A stretch of DNA of 64,000 bases from Artocarpus heterophyllus (Eukaryota > Streptophyta > Magnoliopsida > Rosales > Moraceae), in the NCBI GenBank assembly GCA_025403435.1, contig CM046330.1, positions 24,801,507-24,865,506 of the forward strand, read 5' to 3'. The translations under genes and the position numbers were made by a program. The first letter of the stretch is position 1; every line of letters starts with the position of its first letter. Shown piece by piece: positions 1-11,510 of this stretch. Below the pieces are notes generated by a model that was given only the letters and a program-made list of their open reading frames with translations, did no database searches and had not been told where the DNA came from.

Positions 1-450
1 GTTAATAAAATTTTGTGCTATAGTATGGCAATGTTCCAGTTTGAGGCACTCGATTTTCTCATATTAATTAGTAGATATCAATTATGCCTAAACAGCCACA
101 TGAGCCAGTGGAAAATCCATGTTTCATTTTCATCTGACATGGCAAATGTTGTCTTCTTTTGCCGTAAAGAGGTGGTTTCTTCCTTTACCATATAGAGGCA
201 GTTATGTGCTACATGTATATGTGAGTATGCACGAAAAAGACTCATAACGGAGATTGGTAAACGTACATAGAAGAAATTAGACTATCTAATCAAGTTAATT
301 GGCATACTAATTATTGGAATGAAATAAGTGAAATCATCACTTTAAGAAAAAGAAAAAAAAAAAGAAATAAGTGAAATTTAGGAATGAATTAAGTTTTTAC
401 AGCTTAGGTGACAGATCCAGGATCTTATAGTAGAAGTATAGATTAGTTTA
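1..450. other. Non-coding flank, nothing recognised
   Basis: AT-rich sequence with no open frame that resembles a known protein. A short A-rich purine tract lies near 340-370. I see no repeat shared with the rest of the window here. Confidence 0.5.
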
Positions 451-1260
451 GGGGGCATTTGTTATACAGTAATTAGTAAGAATGATGTTCTTAGGAAAGT
501 GATAATAGAAAATATAATTTTTAAGAAATCAACATTATCACTTTTGGTTGCATACATGAATCTTCTATCAAATTTTCTAGAATAATATATTATTGTGTTT
601 GTTTGGGAATCCTATATAGCTGACGAGAATAAACTAATGTATCATGTTTCAAAAAAAATTTCTATTATCGTTTATTTATTAATATGATGTTTAAAATGAT
701 ATTTTTAAAAGATTATACGGAATTTTCATAAATGTTTTCTTTTAAGATTTACTTTTTATAAACGCTACTCATAGCATTATTCATTACAAATAATTTAAAA
801 GAATAAAAAAATATAAAAAAGCCTTTTTAACAACATTTTAGAAATTTAAAAATATTTAAAACGCTACTCATAGCATTATTCATTACAAATAATTTAAAAG
901 AATAAAAAAATATAAAAAAGCCTTTTTAACAACATTTTAGAAATTTAAAAATAATAACAACAAAAATAATATATTATTTAATAATCATAATAATCATATG
1001 ATATTATTATTTTACCTTTTTATTATTTATATTATTATTGTTGAATATTCATACTAATATAATAGACTATATTTAATGTTGATATATTATTATTTAATAA
1101 TATTCTTATTTAATTTTAGATCTTGATATTGAATATTGAATATATTAATATATTAATATATTACTAATAATATTAAATAATAAGTATATAAATATTAATA
1201 ATATATTAATGTAAAATTATTATTCTAATTTAGGATTAATATGAATATGAATATTAATAT
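451..1260 (-). mobile_element. Reverse-oriented relative of the GCATTTGGTATG MITE family, far end unclear
   Basis: The first about 170 bases, starting GGGGGCATTTGTTATAC, are the reverse complement of the right end of the element at 3631-4720. They share the terminal GGG(G/A)GCATTTG motif and the block AACATTATCA. TTA precedes position 451, as expected for a PIF/Harbinger-type target duplication. The body becomes a nearly pure A/T stretch, and I could not find the opposite terminus, so the right boundary is a guess. No coding capacity. Confidence 0.5.
761..957. repeat. Perfect 99-bp direct tandem duplication
   Basis: The block beginning AACGCTACTCATAGCATTAT at 761 is repeated without visible change from 860. 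Two copies abut with a 99-bp period inside the AT-rich body of the MITE relative. The absence of mismatches suggests a recent local slippage or unequal exchange event. Confidence 0.85.
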
Positions 1261-1289
1261 AACATTTACATAACTACTATTATCATTAA

Positions 1290-1548
1290 GGAATTACTAC
1301 AATGAGACGGGCCTCATCGACAAGACACAAGTTCACAGTGGTTATTAATCGGATTTATAGTGGGCCCCACTGTTTAAGTTTTGAGAATTTGAGTTTCTTA
1401 TTGGGATCAATCTGTGGACTTTTTAATGCTGACGCCATTTCGGGATTTTTTTTTTTTTAAGGTTGTAGCTTTTGACTTTTTTATTCGTATTTATTTATTG
1501 ATTTATTTTTTGCTGCTAGTTGTAGCTTTCCATAAATGGTGTCGTTTT
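1290..1548. other. Left flank of the tandem duplication, no gene
   Basis: This single-copy stretch precedes unit A. It contains a 13-bp perfect palindrome, AGTGGGCCCCACT (1359-1371), and poly-T runs. The short open frame here is low-complexity and resembles no family I know. Confidence 0.4.
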
Positions 1549-1799
1549 TGTAGCTACCCTGGGAAAGACCCATCAAAACTTTTTTTTTTTTGGTTCCTTA
1601 TTGAGCTTTCATTCTTTGCTAATCCATATTGTTGGACACATCAGGCATGGTAGTTTATTTTGGAGAAAAACTCATGACTTTTTAGAGGAAAAAAATGGCT
1701 AAAAATGCATTCACATAATCACGTTGAATCATAACTTTTAAAATTATAATTACAGAGAAAATGAAAACAGCTTAAAAAAAGTAAAAAAAAATGTGACAA

Positions 1800-2195
1800 C
1801 AAACAACTAGACCTCTATCGACGACCGTGAAGGGGCATGGCGCCAGATTTCATGACTCTCCGTCTCAACCCCTTGGGCCTTTATCACGACAGATGTCGTA
1901 ATGATTCGTCGGGATGAAGATCACGACAATGCTTACGACTCTATGGGCCACTGTCATCACAAAGGAAGTCTGACCCCATCGTCCATTGTTGCAATGATCT
2001 ATCAAAGATGGGGCCATTTTTTGGATGGGTCTCGATTGCCATTTTTAGAACTGTGTCGTCCATTAGATAGATCTTGAGCCCCATCTCCAAATGACTCATC
2101 TCACTAACCCATTTTGGATTGCTATTTATGCTTGGCGACCCCCTTCTCCACTGGTCATGGTGGTTCTCCCCATTGGTATGTGTGAAGGGTTGGGT
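1800..2195. other. GC-richer unidentified segment, repeated at 13300-13700
   Basis: This stretch is clearly less AT-rich than its surroundings and is shared by both duplication units. Open frames are short (the longest is 71 codons in unit B on the minus strand) and not conserved intact between the units. I do not recognise a protein. It may be a captured gene fragment or part of an old transposon. It ends where the MULE-type MITE begins. Confidence 0.3.
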
Positions 2196-2210
2196 TAGAA
2201 ATTAAGTTAT

Positions 2211-3050
2211 AGATTAATTACAAAAATTCATTTTGAATTATAGCCTTTGTAACACTTTATCCCCGAACTTCAAAACATAACATACGTTCACCCTGAAGTA
2301 TGATCATTAACAAAAATGGTCCTTCTATTAAAATTTTAACCGGAAAAAAAAATGATTATAAAGTTAGGATATTTTGTTAATTCTGGTTACAAAAAACCCT
2401 AAAAATTAAAACTATAATAAAAATAGTCTTTATTGATGATTAAAATAAAAAAATCAATTAAAACCATTAAACTAATGGAATCCTTCTTTTTTGATATACT
2501 TCTTTAAAATTTTATTTTCTCACACGCAAAAAGTATTTTGAAATTTTAAAAGTTATCTACATTAGTGAAATAAAAAAGAATATAACATAAACATATTCAA
2601 TATAATAAAAATTATAAAACAAAATTTTCAAAGAGAAAAAAGAACTAACAAAATTAATAAAATTTCTTGTATATTTTTGAAGTTTTTCGTGGTATTTATG
2701 CCTTTTAAAATTTCAAAATACTTTTTGAGTGTGAAAAAAGTTAATAAAAATTTTAAATAAAATTTTGATATATTGAAAAAAAAAAGAGGGATCCGGATAA
2801 TAATATGTACTTAACTTTTTGTTTTTAATCATCAACAAAGACTCTTTTTATAATAGTTTTAATTTTTTATTACTAAGATTACCAAAATACCCCTAATTTT
2901 AAAATTATTTGTCAATTTACCATTAAAATTCTAACAAAAGAGCCATTATTAACAGTTCATACTTTATGAGGACCATATGTTATGTTTTGAAATTCGAGAG
3001 ACAAAATGTTACAAAGGCTATAATTCAGAGGAAATTTTTGTAATTAATCC
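2211..3050. mobile_element. Mutator-like long-TIR MITE with 9-bp target duplication
   Basis: A foldback element of 840 bp. The left end AGATTAATTACAAAAATT pairs with the right end (reverse complement GGATTAATTACAAAAATT), and complementarity extends through most of both arms, roughly 400 bp each. The 9-mer TTAAGTTAT lies immediately outside both ends (2202-2210 and 3051-3059). A 9-bp duplication and long terminal inverted repeats are the hallmarks of Mutator superfamily elements. There is no coding capacity, so it would depend on a transposase supplied elsewhere. Confidence 0.85.
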
Positions 3051-3630
3051 TTAAGTTATTGGTTTTTTTGTCTATGTTTTATTCCTTAAAGGAATACCAA
3101 GCATTTCTCTAGGTAGATTTCACTTTCTCAGCCATTGGATTAAATCCAACACTCAAAATACTTTGCCTCAAAAGTATCTCATTCATGAGAACAAATTAGG
3201 GTTTTTATCGTCGTCGTCATCATCATCGATATTTATATTGGATAATAATATAAAGTTATAACAATACTAGGACTATTATTATTTAGTAATAATATAAAAA
3301 TATTAATATAATGCATACTAAATATATAATATATAATATATTAATATATAAATACATAATAAAAAATTTACGTAATCATAATAATGCTATATTTTATTAC
3401 TATTACTCAATATTAGTATATTTTTATTAATATTTTTTAATATTAATATTATTTCATATAATATACATATAATAATAAAAATATAAGTAGTAATAATGTA
3501 ATATTATTTACTATTAATATTAACATTAAATAACAATATTGTTATAATAATAATTATCAATACTTTAGAAAATTTTATAATTTAATATTAAATAATAATA
3601 TATTATTATTAGCATAAAAAAATAACAATA

Positions 3631-4720
3631 GGGCCATTTGGTATGCACTAATCTTAAGGGTAGGAATGAAACTTTGTAATATTTCCACATTTGGTATAAG
3701 AATTATGATTTTTTTATTTTTAGGAAACTCAATCCTATATGATTCAGTTTACCCTTTTTTGGGTAATTGAATCCCAACCAATAAGGTCAAATTTAAATTT
3801 CTAAGAATCTCAAAACCATAAGAATCTCACCATTCCTTTGATGATGATTATGATGTAAGTATTATTAATATTAAATAACAATATAAAAATACTATTTAAA
3901 ATTAATATTATTTAATGTTAACGACTGCATTAAATAATAATAATAATAGAAAATAATATGATATTATACTATTTTATTTTTATTATATTAATATCAAATG
4001 AAACAATACTATTATAAACAACGACGATGATGATAATACAAAACCATATAATATTACTAATTATATTTTATCATGAATTATATTCATAATAATTTATTAT
4101 ATGTTAAACATACAATATATTCAATAACAATAAAAATATACTAATATAATGTATTATTATAATCATTATAAAATAAAATAATATTATTAATTATATTTTT
4201 ATAATTATTTATGTTCATAAGAATTTATTGATGTTTTTGCTATTATTATTATTGTTATTGTTATCATTATTATAACAATATTATTATTTTATATAAATAT
4301 GTATAAGAATTATATTAATATTAATAATAACAACAACAACCATGGTAAAGAATATATTTATATAATATTTATATTCATATTGAAATTAATACTAAATTAT
4401 AATAAGAAAATTATTATATTGGCATATTATGAATATATATTGTTATTATTATTTAATATTAGTACTAATATAAAAAGTAACATTGCATTAGATATAAAAG
4501 ATAACATAATTTTTTTGAGAGCTAATACATCAGTTCATTTTTGTCAATTATACAACATTCCCATGTACAACCAAATACAATAATTTATTATTTCTAGAAA
4601 TATGAGAGGATTTCTATGTATAACCAAACATGATAATGTTAATTTCCTTAGAATCTTATTGCTCACTATCATTTTCTTAAGAATATGATTTCTACATATT
4701 ACTACATACCAAATGCTCCC
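3631..4720. mobile_element. 1.09-kb AT-rich non-autonomous DNA transposon (GCATTTGGTATG family)
   Basis: The left end GGGCCATTTGGTATGCACTA and the right end (reverse complement GGGAGCATTTGGTATGTAGTA) form terminal inverted repeats. ATA flanks both sides, a possible 3-bp target duplication. The interior is almost entirely A/T with trinucleotide-like ATT/AAT runs, and its open frames are low-complexity by-products. Other family members in the window start at 451 (reverse), 8767 and 18399, and a right-half copy is at 13986-14531. The size and termini suggest a PIF/Harbinger- or hAT-related MITE. The superfamily is inferred. Confidence 0.7.
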
Positions 4721-5867
4721 ATAAAGTTTTAAATAAAAATTAAAAACACATCAAAAATAAAAAGTTATAATATTGCTTATTAATAAATTTTTGTTCGATA
4801 GTGTTGAACAAAGAGTGATCCATGTATTATTTGTATTAATCATGTGAGTATATGTATGCCTATATATATACACACACCAGTCAAGAGACAAAAAGATTGA
4901 TCCATGTAACTATTGTATTAATGTATACGTGTGTGTATATATACGGTAAGTCTTAAGTCTGGCACCATTTCTGATCGAGACGTTTCCCTTACTTGGTAGA
5001 TTAAAAACAAACGACTGTGATTGCATCAAATTAGAACCCTTTTTTTTATTGTTCATAGTCTAATAATGACATTACTTTTGAAGTTAAAATATATAAACAA
5101 GTGATTTAAAAAGTGTAACTTATTAAAATGTAGTGCGATTAACATTTAATACCTGTTGAGAGTCGATTTAGGTTGTCTTCAACAATTTGGGTAACATATT
5201 TTGTTTCTATAGCTCATATATGATATTATGAAGAAACTCTCAAGGATTAGAGTTTTTATGTTGAATTTTTTAGTGATTGTAGGATGATTTTTGCATCAAA
5301 ATATTCTAATCTAGTCAAGTATATTGCTTTTGGTTAAGGTGTATGATTTCATTGGTTTTTCAGGGGAAAAAGGAGAAAACGATGTTGAAAAGTTTGTGAT
5401 TTTGGTCAAAAATTGCAATTTTTTTCTTGAAGTGAAGAAGAAAAGTTGTAATTTTTGGGCAAAGATTGTAATAATTTCTACTACAACTAATCATTTAGGC
5501 TAAAATTATTCTTTTTTTGTTTGTTTTCGTCAACTTTACAAAAAATGTTCATGTAAAAACTAATTGGGCCATAAACAACCTTAACATATTCTAAAGATCG
5601 ATTTAGGGAGATGGTAGAATTTTAGTTTGGCTGGGTGACATTTTCGTTACTTGATTTTCACCAAAAAAAAGGTGATTTATTACTTTATTATTGCCATATT
5701 ATATTTTTAGTGTATGCTTTTTGATAAATGCAGTCCGATTATCAATTTACAATGTTTCAAGTTATATTTTTTTATCCGATTCACTCTTTCATATGTTTTA
5801 TTTATCTCATCATTTTAGGTAGATTAACCTAATATTTTAATCACTGCATTATTATTGAATTCACTAA

Positions 5868-5968
5868 GGGCATGTTTGGCATACCGTATTATATTGTATT
5901 GTATTGTATTATATACAAAAAATACAATGCAACACAATACAGTACAATACGGTGTGCCAAACAAGCCC
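5868..5968. mobile_element. 101-bp hairpin Tourist-like MITE
   Basis: Starts GGGCATGTTTGGCATACCG and ends CGGTGTGCCAAACAAGCCC. The two ends are near-perfect inverted repeats, and the middle is a run of TATTG/ATACA repeats, so the whole element folds back on itself. TAA lies directly on both sides (5865-5867, 5969-5971), matching the 3-bp TWA target preference of PIF/Harbinger (Tourist) elements. No coding capacity. Confidence 0.85.
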
Positions 5969-6190
5969 TAAAGATCTGTTAAGTATGTCATAATAGTACT
6001 CCGTAATATATTATTTGGAAATGATACAACATTGTTGACATGCATATGTTGTATTATTTAATGCATAATTAATAATTAAAAAATACGAATTGTGATATTA
6101 AATATGACTGTATTGTAAAATTCAAACAAGAAGAGAATATTAATAAACCAATCAAATATTATAAATGCAATAATAATTAATACCAAAATC

Positions 6191-7100
6191 AAAGTTTGGG
6201 TAGAGGTTCTGAATTGAAGTTTGCGTTAGGACCTAAGCCTAGGCTCAGGGTGGGGTTTTAGGGCTAGGATCAACCTCAGATTTTTGGACTAGGGTCGGGA
6301 TTGGGTTTAAGGATAGGGTTCAGGGTTGAGGTCAGAGTCAAGATCAGAATTTGAGACTAGGGATAGGGTTTGGTTTCAAAATTGGGGTAGGTATCAAGAA
6401 TTGGGACCGGGATCACCAATAAGGTATCGTGACCAAGGTCGCGGTCAGGGTTGGGTCAAGTTTTAGGTCCACAGTCGAGTCAAGATTTGAGATCAAGACT
6501 TGGCGTCGAGCTCAAATGTTAGAGTTAAGGTCAGGCATTGTTGTCGAGGTCAAAGTTTAAGGTTGAGTCTGAGGACCAAGGTTAGGGGGACGGGATTTGG
6601 GATCGAGATTTTAGGGTCAAGGTCAAGTGTCAGGATCGAGGTAGGGTTATGGGGACGAGGTTAAGGTCAGGATTGGGTTAAAAGCCCATGTTTGAAACTC
6701 GACACCCGACCTTGATCCTAAAACTCGAGCATGAATCATAACACTTGACACCCTATCGTGAATCGTGGCTGACACCCTATCGTGAATCGTGGCCCCGACC
6801 TTTACCTTGTTCCTGATCTTGAAACCTAACTCCAACCTTGGCCTTGGACTGCGATCCTAAACCTGGTCATGACCCCAAAACCTTACCTTGATGCCTATCC
6901 TGAATCACGACCTTGATCCTGGTCTTAAATCACTACCCTGATCCTGACACCTGATCGCGACCTCGACCTGGAATTTTGACCTTGACCTTGATCTCAAAAT
7001 TCTACCCCGATAATGGTCTGAAAAACCCAACCGTGACTCCAACCATAGATCCTGACACATGACCTCAACCCTAAATCCTAACTCTAACCCTAGTTCCAAA
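6191..7100. repeat. Degenerate G-rich array that flips to C-rich half way
   Basis: From 6191 to about 6680 the plus strand is made of irregular GGGTT/AGGTCA/GGGATAGGG-like words. From about 6695 to 7100 it is the complementary kind (CCTTGACC, CCTAAACC, CTAACCCTA). The result is a large imperfect palindrome with a sharp purine/pyrimidine strand switch near 6690, and some words resemble the plant telomere repeat. A 23-bp unit beginning GACACCCTATCGTG occurs twice in a row near 6748 and 6771. The open frames here are by-products of the biased composition. It lies between the hairpin MITE and a related decayed terminus at 7127-7172. I do not recognise a family. Confidence 0.75.
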
Positions 7101-7324
7101 ATGTCTAGGACCCTAATGTATTCTATGACAACATTACAATATAATACAATACGATGTGCAAAACATGTTGTTAGAGTTACATTTATATCTATCCTACAAT
7201 TAAATATTATTGTTGATCCATCAAAATACAATGAGCTGACAGTAGATAATTACAAAGATACACGTCTCTCACCTTGAAAAAGCTGATGACACATAGGAGT
7301 CGATCCCAATTCGATATTGGATTG

Positions 7325-7360
7325 GACACACACACACACACGCACGCATACACACACATA
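7325..7360. repeat. (CA)n microsatellite, interrupted
   Basis: Dinucleotide CA run with GCACGCATA interruptions. The unit B counterpart is longer, showing length change since the duplication. Confidence 0.8.
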
Positions 7361-8766
7361 TATATCTCGGACTTGTTTTCAATGGGTATGTTTTTAATTA
7401 TTACATTTTTGATAAAGGTATGTTTTAATTACTATTGATGATGTGGAGAGATAAAAATTCAATCTCATTAATTATCATAATTTTTTTGATGAAGTACCTA
7501 ATTCATTACAACAATCTAATTCACATCATACGGTTAATAATAGCAGCATCTGTTAGGAACATAACCATTGTAACTACATCCATATATATTTGTACTTGTA
7601 TTTGTTTAGATTAATAGAGTGACGTATATTTTCCATAAAAAATGTATATTATGTAAGAGAGATTCCATAAAAAATGTATATTATATTTTGCATAAAATGT
7701 ATATAAATGAATTTTTTGTGGCCATTTAAAAAATGTATATTTGTGCTGAAGAGATGCATTTATAAATGTAGAGATATCTTTATGTGAAAGATCACATAGA
7801 TTATATCGGTTGTATCCATTTATGAAATAACATCCTTGTCTTTTATTTGTTCTCCAAAAAAATTATAGATTTCATTCATTGTTTCAAAATACAAGATTGT
7901 TGCTAGATATTGTATTTAAAGGTTTGTTGTATATTAGAGGTAATTTGTTGTTAAACTCGTTAGCAAAAATTGTAGTGAGGATAAATAAAACCTTTAAAAT
8001 TGTTGGAGAATGAGAATTTGTTATGCGTTATCATGTGTATGATTTTTGGAGATCCTCCAACCAACAAAATCTTGAATATTTCTTTATGCTTTGTTAATGG
8101 TGCACTTTAGCTTTCAAAGCCGATGTTATTATTGGTTGAGCATGAATATACATGTACGTGTACAGTTATGGAGATATTGTCTCTTTCTCTAGGGGAAATA
8201 TTGTCTCTTTTTTTTAGGGGAAATATTGTCTCTTTCTCTTTAGACTGCATTGAATTTTTTTTACTTTTGTGATAATTGGAAATTAACACATACAAGTAGA
8301 CATGTGAAATGTAAATAAAGCAAGACAAGAATGCTGGCGGTCTCAACAAGGTTCATATATAATAATAACAAATAAAAATCACTATCCACTTCCTTCCTTG
8401 ATTGTTTTGTATAAGCCATTTGATGTTGACATTTTAGTTTTACTGTTGGCTATTAACCCATTAATTCATATTTGAATGTAAAATATTAATACCTTAAAAA
8501 AAAAAAGAATGTAAAATATTAATTGTCAAAATCAGTAAGTTGTGTCAGCTTCACCGACAAGATTGAACAAAACACCCACGAGTACATCACGTGCCTATGA
8601 AAAAGGTATTCGCATATTAGAATAACAGTATAGACTGGAATATTTAACTGATAATACTAAATACAAAATATTTTTTCATATATAATTACTATCAATGCTT
8701 AATTAAGTTGTTTAATAAAAGTTCCTATTACAAAATGAAGTTAAAATTAATTTGTTACAATATTAA

Positions 8767-9010
8767 GAGGCATTTAGTATGCAATAATCTTAAGGATAGG
8801 AATGAGAATCTGTATTATTCCTTGTTTAGTGCAAGAATTATGATTTTTGAATTCTTCAAAAACTCAATCCTATGAGATTCACTTTACTCTATTTTGGGGA
8901 GTTTGAATCTCACACTATAAAGCGATATTCATATTCTCAAAAATCACAAGACCATAAGAATCTCACCTTTTCTTCTATAGTGATGATAATAATGATGATA
9001 AATAAATAAT
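8767..9010 (+). mobile_element. Left end of a GCATTTGGTATG-family MITE (unit A)
   Basis: Starts GAGGCATTTAGTATGCAATA after TTAA and follows the left part of the element at 3631 through the AACTCAATCCTAT block and CATAAGAATCTCACC. The A/T-rich body continues to about 9420, but no matching right terminus was found, so only the recognisable left portion is given. Confidence 0.6.
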
Positions 9011-11376
9011 ATAATATAAAAACTTAAATATTTATAATACTTTATAACAATATTATTATTTAATGTTAATATTAATATAAAATACTAAATATTACTAAGA
9101 ATTATATTTTTACTATTATTTATATTATTACCCATATATTATATATTTTATTTATATTATGTTAAAACTATTATATTATTGTTAAATAGTAATACTTTTA
9201 TTATTATTATTATTAAAAATTAATATATTTATATAATATAAATAAAAAAATTACATTAATATAAAATAATAATTTGATAACAAAGATAATAATAATATTA
9301 ACAATAATAATAAAAGTATATAGTACATTACATATACAATTTTTTTTAAGGATTACATATACAATATTTAAATCTTAATACATTGATTTAATTAATATTA
9401 GTATTTAATTTTCATTTTTAATATGATATGTGCTATTTCGGCCAAAAATCATAACATAAAGAGTAGTTTTATTACTATTTCATATAACAGGAGGAATAAT
9501 ATTACATTGAAAATTGAGGGCACATTATTACTCGAGCTATATAATTTAGGGAAAATTTTTGAACTCGCATTGGTTGTTAACATGTATTTTAAAGGCAACA
9601 TCTTTAAATTTTGTTCCCCCATTATATGAGTTTTACTAATTTTATTCTTTTTTATAAAAATTTCACTACTTTTTTCGCTCAAGAAATTTTTCCAAATTTT
9701 CTCCTATAGTGTTTAGCAATCTTAGTTTCTCATGAGTACAAACTCAAATAATATAAAGTTTTCACAATTTACAGTGTAAAGTAAAAGTATGTTACAATGT
9801 ACATTAAAAAAGTACGTTAGAGTATAAAGTTCTCATATGCTACAATGGCATAACAGTGAATACTTTGCTTAATTGGACTCAGTAATTACTAGAGAAACCT
9901 TGAAATTCCTATTAATTTTAGTTCAATAAAAATATACATTTGTTTATAAAATATACTATTTATAGGGCTAAGATGCATAAAATTCGATTACAAAATATTT
10001 AATCTTGATCATCGATTTATAATTCATCGATAAGGTCCATACATGTGTGACTTAATTCATCAATATTTAATAGATTTAGTAACGAAAAAGCCAAACTAGC
10101 ATAAGTTTTATAGCTTAGGGTGTGATTTGTTACGGTTTAAAATGTTAGGCTTGGTGCCTTAAAAGCTGTGACATTGTACATATTGTTAATAAATAAATAA
10201 AATGACATTTATTATTATTTTGGTTGATTATATGTATTATGAATGCATTTATAAACATCAAGAAAATTCCATGATTATTTATGTGACTATAAATTTAGCA
10301 TATAAGTGTTATTTGCTTAGGGATAAATTTATAGATAATAATCTAAATAGTTCGTAATAATTAATTAAAGTTTGGGATCTTTAATTAAAAATTACAAGTA
10401 CAGTCCAATCTCATCTAAAATGAAATAGTCATTATCCGGACTATTAATGTAGAGACATTGGATTGGAGGTACTTTATATAATGAGATTATATAGGACTAG
10501 ACCAAATAAATTATGAATCTCTAATAATCATCCGTTACAAATAGAGTATTCAAATTTATCACTATGATGATCATATATTTGACAGTCTTAATCCTGAGTA
10601 TTTATTAGACTCCTATTTATGATATTATGTTTTTTGACTTGCATGGTAAAATTTGTCTAAGCACAGATTATAACTTAGCATCTTGGAAACATAAAGTAAT
10701 AAATGGCTGGGAATAATATTATACAGATATGGAATCCATTCCTTCCTTATGGAAGTTAGAAAAATAGTTCTCTTGAGTGATAATTCAAGGTTTGAACAGT
10801 AGAGCGCTCGTTCATAATAAGATTATAAATTAATTGTACATTAGAGAATTATTGGAACTCAATGATAAAGATGTAATAAGAGAGGTGAGCGAAAATTGAA
10901 CCTAGCTCTTATTATGAACTATTTATGGAGGACTGACTTATATGTAATAATTATATCAATGGACTACTCGCTAATTTTCTTTGAGTAATTTCACTATAAT
11001 CTCAAGAGTTCAGTTTCAGGTTTTTAGTGGAGTAGCATTGAAACTAATAAATTTGGCACATTAATCAAAGAGTTTAATTAATTGTCAAATTTATTGGAGC
11101 TTGGGTTATAGGTCCATAGGTCCCCAATACCACCTCTGTAACATTATATTGGATTTTTGCATAGAATGAATTATACATATTTAATTTGGAATTATTAAAT
11201 TATGAATTAATTTTTTCACACTTGAATTATTAACGTGACACAGAAAAATGTTCTCTGTGACACATAATGTAATGTGATAAATGTTGTCATATTTAACTGA
11301 GCATTAGTTAATTAATTAATTGATTATTGTTAAAATCTATTCTTAAACAAATGTGATTTATTTTTGAATTGAGATT

Positions 11377-11401
11377 TATATATATATATATATATATATA
11401 T
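11377..11401. repeat. (TA)n microsatellite in the copia solo LTR
   Basis: Pure TA run just upstream of the two LTR hairpins. Similar TA runs are at 11604-11622, 23815-23833, 28677-28699 and 63449-63467. Confidence 0.85.
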
Positions 11402-11487
11402 GGTTTTGAACCAAATCTTTTTATATATATAAGATTTTATAATATATTAATATATATATATATTAATATAATATAAAAAAAGAAGAA

Positions 11488-11510
11488 GGAAACGTGAAAC
11501 TCACGTTTCC
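11488..11510. promoter_or_regulatory. Perfect 10-bp-stem hairpin in the solo LTR (ACGTGA/TCACGT)
   Basis: Stem GGAAACGTGA and TCACGTTTCC around a 3-base loop. It contains the CACGT core found in plant G-box/ABRE elements. A second hairpin (ACCGAAT/ATTCGGT) follows at about 11529-11547. A regulatory role is only inferred from position inside an LTR. Confidence 0.4.

Noticed and set aside
4299..4583. 94-codon frame conserved in both duplication units (14110-14394)
   Set aside because: Asn/Ile/Tyr-rich translation of an A/T-only MITE interior. Conservation follows from the recent duplication, not from selection.
6191..7100. Interstitial telomere repeat tract
   Set aside because: The words are only loosely related to TTTAGGG, there is no regular 7-bp period, and the strand flips. 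It is listed as a degenerate array instead.
7553..8350. Possible small copia LTR beginning TGTTAGGAACATAACC
   Set aside because: The start looks LTR-like, but no matching ...CA end, TSD or primer-binding site could be found in either duplication unit.
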